From an uncultured Alphaproteobacteria bacterium (GTDB lineage Bacteria; Pseudomonadota; Alphaproteobacteria; Bin95): a stretch of DNA of 7,828 bases. The DNA lies in NCBI GenBank assembly GCA_913060845.1, contig CAJXVF010000096.1, forward strand, positions 1 through 7,828. The letters run 5' to 3'. The position numbers and the translations under genes were made by a program. Below are positions 1-5,515 of this stretch, in pieces. A model generated the notes under the pieces. The model worked only from the letters and a program-made list of their open reading frames with translations. It searched no databases and was not told where the DNA came from. The stretch's first letter is position 1, and each line of letters begins with the position of its first letter.

Positions 1-30
1 CGTGGGCTCGGAGATGTGTATAAGAGACAG
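1..30 (+). other. Nextera (Tn5) adapter sequence, left end
   Basis: These bases are library adapter, not genome. Positions 12-30 match the 19-base Tn5 mosaic end used in Nextera kits, and positions 1-11 match the 3' part of the read-2 (i7-side) Nextera adapter. The adapter happens to be open in the nrdA frame, so a gene caller will place a false GTG start at 16 and add five adapter-derived residues. Genomic sequence begins at 31. The identification rests on recalled adapter sequence and an exact match. Confidence 0.97.
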
Positions 31-723
31 CCGTTTGAAAGCGCCATGGCCAAATCCTGGAACATGCGCGTTTTCAAGCAGATCAAAGAAGGTGCCGACG
101 CTGCCTCCGTTAAATTGGCAGAAGAAAAAGGCGCTTGCCCGGACGCTGCAGATTACAACGTGATGGAGCGCTTCTCCCACAAAATGGCGATCGCGCCGAC
201 GGCGTCGATCTCCATCATTTGCGGCGGCGCTTCGCCGGGGATTGAGCCAAACGCGGCGAACAGCTTCACCCACAAAACGCTGTCCGGCTCCTTCGGCGTC
301 CGCAATCGCTATCTGGAGCGGTTGTTGGAAGCGCGCGGACGGAATGATGCAGACACATGGTCTTCGATCACGACCAATGAAGGCTCCGTCCAGCATCTCG
401 ATTTCCTGACCGATGATGAGAAGGACGTGTTCAAAACCGCGTTTGAGCTGGATCAGCGCTGGGTCATTGAACTCGCAGCGGATCGCACGCCTTATATCTG
501 CCAGTCCCAATCGGTGAACCTGTTCATTGCAGCGGATGTGCATAAGCGCGACTTGCACCAGCTGCATTATCAGGCCTGGAAAAAGGGCATGAAATCGCTC
601 TATTACCTCCGCTCTAAATCGATCCAGCGCGCAGGCGTGGCTAGCCACGGTGCCAATGCGCCGGTTGCGGAATCAGTCGAAGGCGGAAACTTGGATTATG
701 AGGAATGTTTGGCCTGCCAGTAG
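31..723 (+). CDS. nrdA: Class I ribonucleoside-diphosphate reductase, alpha subunit (3' part only)
   Basis: This is the last 230 residues of the large, catalytic subunit of class I ribonucleotide reductase, which reduces ribonucleoside diphosphates to deoxyribonucleotides in the cytoplasm together with NrdB. Visible landmarks are the PTAS substrate-phosphate motif (196-207), the adjacent Tyr-Tyr pair (601-606) that passes the radical from NrdB to the active site, and a C-terminal ECLACQ tail. The two cysteines of that tail (706-708, 715-717) form the CxxC that exchanges electrons with thioredoxin or glutaredoxin. The active-site cysteines, the allosteric ATP-cone and the true start lie outside the window. 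The 5' edge is cut by adapter, so no start codon can be assigned. nrdB follows after an intervening YHS gene. The family call is firm, and the wording of the motifs is typical of alphaproteobacterial NrdA. Confidence 0.96.
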   Translation, partial: PFESAMAKSWNMRVFKQIKEGADAASVKLAEEKGACPDAADYNVMERFSHKMAIAPTASISIICGGASPGIEPNAANSFTHKTLSGSFGVRNRYLERLLEARGRNDADTWSSITTNEGSVQHLDFLTDDEKDVFKTAFELDQRWVIELAADRTPYICQSQSVNLFIAADVHKRDLHQLHYQAWKKGMKSLYYLRSKSIQRAGVASHGANAPVAESVEGGNLDYEECLACQ

Positions 724-737
724 GGTGGGTCGCATCT

Positions 738-775
738 CCTCACGCACTCGTCACTTTCTGTGAGGGCGCATTTTT
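738..775 (+). terminator. Possible Rho-independent terminator after nrdA
   Basis: A 6-bp stem CCTCAC (738-743) / GTGAGG (760-765) closes a 16-base loop. A GC-rich stretch and five T residues (771-775) follow. It sits 14 bases past the nrdA stop. The loop is long and the T-run is offset five bases from the stem, so it may be weak or only partial. If active, it would uncouple nrdA from the downstream YHS and nrdB genes. Confidence 0.4.
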
Positions 776-786
776 AGGCGGGCGCC

Positions 787-825
787 CCATATCTCTCATA
801 TTGGATTTTAAAATGAGAGATATGG
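787..825 (+). repeat. Perfect 13-bp inverted repeat abutting a start codon
   Basis: CCATATCTCTCAT (787-799) is repeated as its exact reverse complement ATGAGAGATATGG (813-825), with a 13-base AT-rich spacer. The right arm ends one base before the YHS gene's ATG at 827 and covers the place where its ribosome binding site must be. As RNA it would form a hairpin masking translation initiation. As DNA it could be an operator, and the spacer contains TAAAAT, a possible -10 element without a recognisable -35. No T-run follows, so it is not a standard terminator. The repeat is seen directly; its function is inferred. Confidence 0.7.
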
Positions 826-826
826 A

Positions 827-1320
827 ATGAGGCATGCATTCTTGGCGGCGGCAGCGTCGCTGATTTTTGCGGCGGCGCCTGCACTGGCCGGCGAGCAGTA
901 TATGTCCGAGGGCTATGCCGTATCGGGCTATGACGTGGTGGCTTATCACGACATTGAACAAACGGATGTCGGCGCTCCGCAATCCAAGGCTGTCCGTGGG
1001 TCGCCTGCGCTCGAGACCGAATACAATGGCGCGAAGTGGTTATTCTCAAGTGCGGCCGATCGGGATGCGTTCCTGGCCCAGCCTGAAAAATACGCGCCCG
1101 CGTCGATGGGCACTGCGCCTTCGGCGTCGCAAAGGGCGGCAAAGTGCCGGGCAACCCGCATCTCTGGCGGATTGTTGACGGTAAGCTCTACTTGAACATC
1201 ACGCGGCGGGTCGCTGGGTTCTGGGAAAATGATATCCCAGGCAATATTTCAACTGCCGGGTCTAAATGGACAGCGCTTGAAGCCGCACCTGCCTCACGGC
1301 GGACCGTGCCGCTTCTCTGA
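827..1320 (+). pseudogene. Periplasmic YHS-domain protein, broken by a single-base frameshift
   Basis: The first part (827 to about 1102) encodes a signal peptide (about 21 residues, cleavage after ALA) followed by the YHS-family pattern SGYDVVAYH, YNGAKWLFSS and RDAF...PEKYAPA. In this frame the protein then drifts into unrelated residues and stops at 1195. The missing half is intact in the neighbouring frame from about 1105 to the TGA at 1318-1320. It reads DGHCAFGVAKGG, then PHLWRIVDGKLYLNI, then FWENDIPGNI, which is the standard continuation of this family. One base is missing around 1103-1104, where Tyr or Phe would be expected before Asp-Gly-His-Cys. Restored, the protein would be about 164 residues. 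I see no slippery heptamer, so the cause is mutation or assembly error rather than programmed frameshifting. YHS domains are often metal-associated, but the exact role here is unknown. The Shine-Dalgarno is poor and lies within the inverted repeat. Confidence 0.85.
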
Positions 1321-1330
1321 CGCTGACTTT

Positions 1331-1370
1331 GGAAGGGTTCTCCCCAGACTTATCAAGGGCGAACTCTTCC
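1331..1370 (+). repeat. Imperfect 14-bp inverted repeat upstream of nrdB
   Basis: The arms GGAAGGGTTCTCCC (1331-1344) and GGGCGAACTCTTCC (1357-1370) pair at 12 Watson-Crick positions plus one G-T wobble, with one mismatch (1341/1360), around a 12-base loop. The structure begins 10 bases after the YHS stop and ends 53 bases before the nrdB ATG. No T-run follows, so it is not a classic terminator. It could protect or process the transcript, or control nrdB expression. It shares no sequence with the inverted repeat at 787-825. Confidence 0.6.
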
Positions 1371-1423
1371 GAAACCCCAGGCGCTGACATAGGGTCGCCG
1401 CTTGTTCAGAAGGATAAGAATCG

Positions 1424-2383
1424 ATGCCGCTGTTAGACGCCAAAGCCACCTATAAGCCCTTTGATTACCCCTGGGCATTCGAAGCCTGGCAGACACAGCA
1501 GCGGCTGCATTGGCTGCCGGAAGAGGTGCCGTTGGCGGATGACGTGCGTGACTGGGGGCAAAAGCTCACGGAGTCAGAGCGCAATCTCCTCACCCAGATT
1601 TTCCGCTTCTTCACCCAGGCCGATGTCGAGGTGAATAATTGCTACATGAAGCATTATTCCCAGGTATTCGAGCCGACTGAAATTCAGATGATGCTGGCTG
1701 CGTTCTCGAATACAGAGACCATCCATATCGCAGCCTATAGCCATCTGCTCGACACCATTGGCATGCCGGAAATCGAATACTCCGCCTTCCTCCACTACAA
1801 GGAGATGAAGGATAAATATGATTATATGCAGCAGTTTGGCGTCAAAACTCCGCGCGATATCGCTCTGACTTTGGCCGTGTTCGGCGGCTTTACGGAAGGG
1901 CTACAGCTGTTCGCCAGTTTTGCGATGCTGCTAAACTTCCCGCGCTTCAACAAGATGAAAGGCATGGGCCAGATTGTGGCTTGGTCTGCGCGGGATGAGA
2001 CCCTGCACGCCGCCAGCGTCATCCGCCTGTTCCGCACGTTCATCCGTGAATACCCGGAAGCGAATGTTGGGCTTGAGGGCGAAATTCGTCATGCACTTCG
2101 CACCATCGTTGAGCATGAAGATGCATTCATCGATCTTTCCTTCAGCCTCGGCGCTATTCAGGGTCTGGAGGCAGAAGAAGTGAAGCAATATATCCGCTAT
2201 ATCGGCGACTGGCGTTTAAGCCAGCTTGGCTACGATGCGGAATACGGCGTTACCCGGAATCCACTGCCATGGATGGATGAAATGCTGAACGGGTTGGAGC
2301 ACGCCAATTTTTTCGAAAACCGTGCCACAGAATATTCAAAGGCAGCGACCCAGGGCAGCTGGGAAGAGGCTTTCGCCTCCTGA
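1424..2383 (+). CDS. nrdB: Class I ribonucleoside-diphosphate reductase, beta subunit
   Basis: This is the small, radical-generating subunit (319 aa) that holds a dinuclear metal centre and delivers a tyrosyl radical to NrdA. The six metal ligands can be placed by motif and spacing: Asp67, Glu98 and His101 (TETIHIAAY), Glu158 (GGFTEG), and Glu192 and His195 (SARDETLH). Asp67 lies 31 residues before Glu98, as in E. coli NrdB. The radical tyrosine is present as Tyr105, four residues after His101, so this is not a tyrosine-less class Ic type. The length is in the usual range for shorter proteobacterial NrdB. The start is supported by AGAAGGA (1408-1414), nine bases before the ATG. It is separated from nrdA by the broken YHS gene and two inverted repeats. 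I see no clear NrdR box in the 103 bases upstream. Its stop faces the GST gene's stop at a 25-bp convergent junction. Confidence 0.97.
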   Translation: MPLLDAKATYKPFDYPWAFEAWQTQQRLHWLPEEVPLADDVRDWGQKLTESERNLLTQIFRFFTQADVEVNNCYMKHYSQVFEPTEIQMMLAAFSNTETIHIAAYSHLLDTIGMPEIEYSAFLHYKEMKDKYDYMQQFGVKTPRDIALTLAVFGGFTEGLQLFASFAMLLNFPRFNKMKGMGQIVAWSARDETLHAASVIRLFRTFIREYPEANVGLEGEIRHALRTIVEHEDAFIDLSFSLGAIQGLEAEEVKQYIRYIGDWRLSQLGYDAEYGVTRNPLPWMDEMLNGLEHANFFENRATEYSKAATQGSWEEAFAS

Positions 2384-2408
2384 TCCCAGCGCCGTCAGGC
2401 CAAGCGTA

Positions 2409-3029
2409 TTAGGCTGATGGATGCGTCTGCTTGAAAGCATCCGTCGCTTCCAGGCGGGCGACGAGTTTCGCCAGATTGGGCGCTTTTTCTGCCACACCCA
2501 GCTTTGGCCGCGCCAAAGTAGCGAAGGTGAAAGCAACTGTGGCGGAGATATCCGCTTGGGTCATGCTGCTGCCATAGAGCCAGCCATCTGGACCCGCTTT
2601 GGCCGCATGGGCGTCTAGTGCTTGTAATGCTGAAACCGTTTGGTTGTCGCAGCGTTCAACCCAGTCTTCGGCAACTTTTTCTTTGGGGTGGAAGCGCAGT
2701 TCGTAAGCCGAATTGACGGACTTCTCCATGGCACCGACAGCGATGGCGACAAGCTTCAGCACATCACGGCGTTCCTTGCCATTCTGCGGAACAAGTGCAT
2801 TGGCACCCGCTTGCTCGTCCAAGCTATCCAGGATGGTCGTGCTATCGATAAGCACGTCTCCGTCGTCCAGTTCCAGTGCTGGGATACGCACAACCGGGTT
2901 AACGCTGAGCGCCTTGTCCCATTCATCGAACGGGGCCACTTGGACCTGCTCAAACGGTTGATCCATAACGTTCAAGGTCGTTGCGACGCGGCGGACGAAA
3001 GGTGAGAGGTAGCGGCCGTATAGCTTCAT
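2409..3029 (-). CDS. Glutathione S-transferase family protein
   Basis: This is a 206-residue cytosolic GST-fold protein. The N-terminal thioredoxin-like domain shows SPFVRRV with Ser9 as the likely glutathione-activating residue. NPVVRIPAL carries the expected cis-proline at Pro50, and Asp62-Ser63 is the acidic-Ser pair that binds the glutamyl part of glutathione. The helical C-terminal domain has the N-capping motif T157-x-x-D160 (MTQAD), a hallmark of the fold. The start fits a GGAG Shine-Dalgarno just upstream on the minus strand. It is the last gene of the bpt operon, 14 bases after the stop of the 357-residue protein. Bacterial GSTs range from detoxifying transferases to isomerases, and the substrate cannot be told from sequence. 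A normal length and intact motifs suggest it is functional. Confidence 0.92.
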   Translation of the reverse strand: MKLYGRYLSPFVRRVATTLNVMDQPFEQVQVAPFDEWDKALSVNPVVRIPALELDDGDVLIDSTTILDSLDEQAGANALVPQNGKERRDVLKLVAIAVGAMEKSVNSAYELRFHPKEKVAEDWVERCDNQTVSALQALDAHAAKAGPDGWLYGSSMTQADISATVAFTFATLARPKLGVAEKAPNLAKLVARLEATDAFKQTHPSA

Positions 3030-3043
3030 AATAGTCTCCGGTA

Positions 3044-4117
3044 TTAGGGCTCAGCGCCATTGCGCACGCGCCAAAGGATTGCATCGTCGCCTTGATCAAG
3101 GCGGCGGGTGAGGTTGAGAATAACAAAGCGATCATGGGAGGCGAGAAGGCCTTCAATCAAGCCATGCCAGGCTTCAAACACTGCAGGATGCGGCTGATCC
3201 ATGCCGCGCCCAAGCCGCCAAGATGCGCGGCGGACCAGCCATGCGCCATCGGCATCCTGGGATATCTCTGCGGAATCGCCTTCCGCTGCGGCCATGGCTT
3301 GCAACACGTGAGCAAAGCCTTCAGACCCGCCTTCAGACGGCGTGAGGCCGAACCCTTCCACCAAAGCGCAATAGCCCTGCGCGCCGATCAAGCGCCCCGC
3401 GTGCCGACCGAGATAGCCGCCATCGCTTGGGCCGAATAATTCTGTCAGCAACGACAATCCGGTCCGGACATATTCCATCGCATAATTGCGATTGGCCTTA
3501 GCGAGCCGTTCAGCCGGCCAGTCATTAGCTGGTAGTTTGGGCGCCTTGGCGGGATCAAAGCGCGGCGGCATTTTGCCTGGGCGAAAGCGGAGACGCTCAT
3601 CGGCTGATAGTTCCCGGTCATGTTCCAAGAAATATCCGGCAAGGCCGTGCTGGCCGTCAGTTGTTTGGGAGGTACACACGAAGCCCAAACGTGGATTGTT
3701 CAAGCTTGGGCCATTCTCCGCGTACCAGCCTTCCAGCATGGCGCGGGAGACTTCGCTCGGGATGCCGCAAATGCTAGCACCCGGATAAATCCAGCGAGGT
3801 GGCGGGAAGCGGACCCAGGCCTTTTTGTCTGACTCCGCCACATATTCCACATCCACGCCGCCCACTTGATTGGCTAGGTAATGATAGGCGGCAGCGGCCT
3901 GCGCATCCGGCATGCCGGTTAGGCCAAGCTTATCGAAGCTGGAGCGGAACTTGGCGTGATGCTGGCGGCGGAAAAGCGCACGCGTCCAATCAGCTGCATC
4001 TCCGCGCCCGCGTTTTAGGGCGACTGTCAGCATCAAGCCGGTCTGATAGGCATGATAAAGCCCAGCGACGGCGGCGAGATGATCGGCAGATGGATTGGGG
4101 GCGGTAGAGGTATTCAT
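3044..4117 (-). CDS. Unrecognised 357-aa protein, translationally coupled to bpt
   Basis: I do not recognise this protein. It appears soluble, with no signal peptide or convincing membrane span. The N-terminal third looks helical and includes a basic, His-containing stretch (RRQHHAKF, residues 50-57). A central region rich in aromatic residues, Pro and Gly (WVRFPPPRW, then CGIP, then EGWYAENG, roughly residues 101-137) reads like a conserved pocket. It is followed by NPRLGFVCTSQT and a Pro-rich linker (FDPAKAPKLPANDWP). The C-terminal half is helical, with WRLGRGMDQPHP...EAWHGLIEGL near the end. Its ATG overlaps the bpt stop codon as ATGA, so translation is probably coupled, and the GST gene follows 14 bases after its TAA. 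The context implies co-expression with Bpt but does not reveal a function. The length, clean frame and operon packing make it a real gene. Confidence 0.88.
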   Translation of the reverse strand: MNTSTAPNPSADHLAAVAGLYHAYQTGLMLTVALKRGRGDAADWTRALFRRQHHAKFRSSFDKLGLTGMPDAQAAAAYHYLANQVGGVDVEYVAESDKKAWVRFPPPRWIYPGASICGIPSEVSRAMLEGWYAENGPSLNNPRLGFVCTSQTTDGQHGLAGYFLEHDRELSADERLRFRPGKMPPRFDPAKAPKLPANDWPAERLAKANRNYAMEYVRTGLSLLTELFGPSDGGYLGRHAGRLIGAQGYCALVEGFGLTPSEGGSEGFAHVLQAMAAAEGDSAEISQDADGAWLVRRASWRLGRGMDQPHPAVFEAWHGLIEGLLASHDRFVILNLTRRLDQGDDAILWRVRNGAEP

Positions 4118-4839
4118 TCCGCCTCAATTGGACGCCATACAGCGTCTTCCAAGGCTTCCAGGCCAGGGAAGCGGCGCTTGTAGTCCATAGTGGCGCTGCC
4201 TTCGATCCAATAGCCCAGATACACATGGGAAAGGCCGAGCTTTTGCGCCCGTCGCACCAGGTCCAGCACCATATAAACGCCCAGGCTGCGGCGGGGCTGA
4301 TCTGGATCAAAATAGCTGTAGACGGCGGAGATTGAATCATCCGCCAAGTCGATCAATACAGCGGCTTCAAGCAAGCCATTCTCGCCGCGATGTTCAATGA
4401 TGGCGCTGTCGATAGGCGTATCCTCGACCATCGCCCGATAGTCGCGCCAGCCCATTTCAGCCATGTCACTTTCGCCGTGGCGGCGTGTCAGGTAGCGCTT
4501 GAACAGGATGAACTGCTCTTCCGTCGCTTTGGGCGGCCGTTCGTGCGCCGTCAAATCGCTATTGCGATTACGGATGCGGCGAAGTGAGCGTGAATCTTCG
4601 AACCCATCGACCGGAATACGCACCGGAACGCAGCTATTGCAGCCTTTACAGGTGGGTTTATAGGCAAGGCCGTGGCTGCGCCTGAAGCCAGCGCGGGACA
4701 ACTCGCCAAAAAAGGCGCCGGCGTCCACGGTCTTCAGTTCCAGCACCAGTTTTTGTTCCGCCAATCCAGCCACATAGGGGCAGGGCGTTGGCGAAGTCGC
4801 AAAAAACTGGCGGATACGGGGCGGGCGGGAAAAGTCCAT
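4114..4839 (-). CDS. bpt: Aspartate/glutamate leucyltransferase (Bpt/ATE family)
   Basis: This enzyme transfers leucine from Leu-tRNA to proteins bearing N-terminal Asp or Glu, making them substrates for ClpS-ClpAP degradation (bacterial N-degron pathway, cytoplasm). The 241-residue length matches the family. Diagnostic blocks are FFATSPTPCPYVAGLAEQK near the N-terminus (Cys20) and GFRRSHGLAYKPTCKGCNSC (Cys64, Cys67, Cys70), the cysteine motif of the ATE N-terminal domain. In the GNAT-like C-terminal domain, YSYFDPDQPRRSLGVYMVL is followed by YLGYWIEGSATMDYKRRFPG. The start at 4839 fits the family N-terminus, although no strong Shine-Dalgarno precedes it. It is the first gene of a three-gene operon, and a good sigma-70-like promoter lies about 40-70 bases upstream. 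The arginyl-transferring ATE is related, but the bacterial short form with this C-terminus is normally leucyl-specific. Confidence 0.95.
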   Translation of the reverse strand: MDFSRPPRIRQFFATSPTPCPYVAGLAEQKLVLELKTVDAGAFFGELSRAGFRRSHGLAYKPTCKGCNSCVPVRIPVDGFEDSRSLRRIRNRNSDLTAHERPPKATEEQFILFKRYLTRRHGESDMAEMGWRDYRAMVEDTPIDSAIIEHRGENGLLEAAVLIDLADDSISAVYSYFDPDQPRRSLGVYMVLDLVRRAQKLGLSHVYLGYWIEGSATMDYKRRFPGLEALEDAVWRPIEAE

Positions 4840-5007
4840 TGGTGCTATTGGGCTCTTTTAGTCCATGAAATTGTAACAAGACTATAGCGCTATTCGCCCG
4901 TCCGGCAATCGTTGAACGGTGCGCATACGCGTACTCGCGAAGCGGGCGCTACGGTGATAGGCTTCGGGTCAGAACACACAATAAATTACGGCTAGGGTTG
5001 AGAAACG
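4840..5007. promoter_or_regulatory. Divergent intergenic region between bpt and the flavin reductase gene
   Basis: These 168 bases separate two outward-reading transcription units and should hold both promoters. The bpt-facing one is readable (see the separate entry). For the plus strand I see only AT-rich sequence around 4978-4988 and no convincing -35/-10 pair. An imperfect 18-bp palindrome (4921-4938) with an 8-bp core TACGCGTA lies centrally and might be an operator. No RNA gene is apparent. Confidence 0.6.
4881..4908 (-). promoter_or_regulatory. Predicted sigma-70 promoter for the bpt operon
   Basis: Read on the minus strand, TTGCCG (4903-4908) and TATAGT (4881-4886) are separated by 16 bases, giving 4/6 and 5/6 matches to the TTGACA/TATAAT consensus. 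Transcription would start near 4874, leaving a leader of roughly 35 bases before the bpt ATG. Position, spacing and orientation all fit. No experimental support is visible. Confidence 0.55.
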
Positions 5008-5499
5008 ATGATCGACGCGCGCACATTTCGCGACACCATGGGCCGCGTGCCGACTGGCGTTTGCGTTATTACGACGAAACACGCAGACGGCGCGCTGGAT
5101 GGCGTCACTGTTGGATCCTTCGCTTCCCTTTCGCTTGATCCGCCGCTGGTGATCTGGAGCCTCGACAAGAAGGCGAATTGTAATGAAGGCTTCATGAAGG
5201 CGACGCATTTCGCCGTCAACGTGCTTTCGGAGGATCAGACGGATCTTTCCCGCGTCTTCGCCACCAAAGAAGCGCGCCCCTGGGAAAAGCTGGAGCACAC
5301 GCCAGCTGAGCAAACCGGATCGCCTCTTTTCCGGGGCTGCTGCGCCTATATGGAATGCGCAATGGAAACGATCCATGACGGTGGCGACCACGATATCTTC
5401 GTTGGCCGTGTGCTGAACCTACAGCCCGCACCCGCCGGCCGCCCACTGCTGCATTTCGGTGGCGCCTACCGGCGGTTGGACGAAGACAAAGTCGACTAA
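5008..5499 (+). CDS. Flavin reductase domain protein (FMN-binding split barrel)
   Basis: This is a 163-residue protein of the HpaC/RutF-like flavin reductase family, which binds FMN or FAD and uses NAD(P)H to supply reduced flavin, usually to a partner monooxygenase. Family landmarks in order are MGRVPTGVCVITT (residues 11-23), GVTVGSFASLSLDPPLV (32-48) around the flavin site, HFAVNVLSEDQ in the middle, HDIFVGRV, and the closing PLLHFGGAYR. The length is typical for a stand-alone reductase. The Shine-Dalgarno is weak (GAG before the ATG), but the start fits the family N-terminus. No monooxygenase partner is in the window. The next gene, an enolase-superfamily enzyme, starts 16 bases downstream and is probably co-transcribed. 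The specific role is not predictable, and some members are flavoproteins with other functions. Confidence 0.92.
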   Translation: MIDARTFRDTMGRVPTGVCVITTKHADGALDGVTVGSFASLSLDPPLVIWSLDKKANCNEGFMKATHFAVNVLSEDQTDLSRVFATKEARPWEKLEHTPAEQTGSPLFRGCCAYMECAMETIHDGGDHDIFVGRVLNLQPAPAGRPLLHFGGAYRRLDEDKVD

Positions 5500-5515
5500 A
5501 GAAGGAAGCCAATCC

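Noticed and set aside
12..30. Tn5 mosaic end, as evidence of a transposon
   Set aside because: It is directly joined to Nextera adapter and occurs as an inverted pair only at the contig ends, with index bases outside it. It is library construction, not a mobile element.
16..30. GTG start codon for the first open reading frame
   Set aside because: The codon and the next four lie in adapter. The gene is the 3' end of nrdA with its true start outside the window.
1103..1111. Programmed -1 frameshift in the YHS gene
   Set aside because: No X-XXY-YYZ slippery sequence or obvious downstream pseudoknot is seen, and the family is not known for frameshifting. A deletion or sequence error is simpler.
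740..1154. Minus-strand open frames opposite the YHS gene
   Set aside because: They have no recognisable domain, overlap each other and the well-supported plus-strand YHS coding pattern, and look like GC-driven shadows.
2366..2379. GAGGC-TTTC-GCCTC hairpin at the end of nrdB as a terminator
   Set aside because: The stem is only 5 bp, lies inside the coding sequence and has no T-run. It is insufficient to call.
2421..3005. Plus-strand open frames opposite the GST gene
   Set aside because: They are antisense to a gene with intact GST motifs and show no domain of their own.
5459..5515. Longer N-terminus for the enolase-superfamily protein starting at 5459
   Set aside because: It would overlap the flavin reductase gene by 41 bases, add a low-complexity leader (rich in Lys, Ser and Thr) with no family match, and ignore the strong Shine-Dalgarno before 5516.
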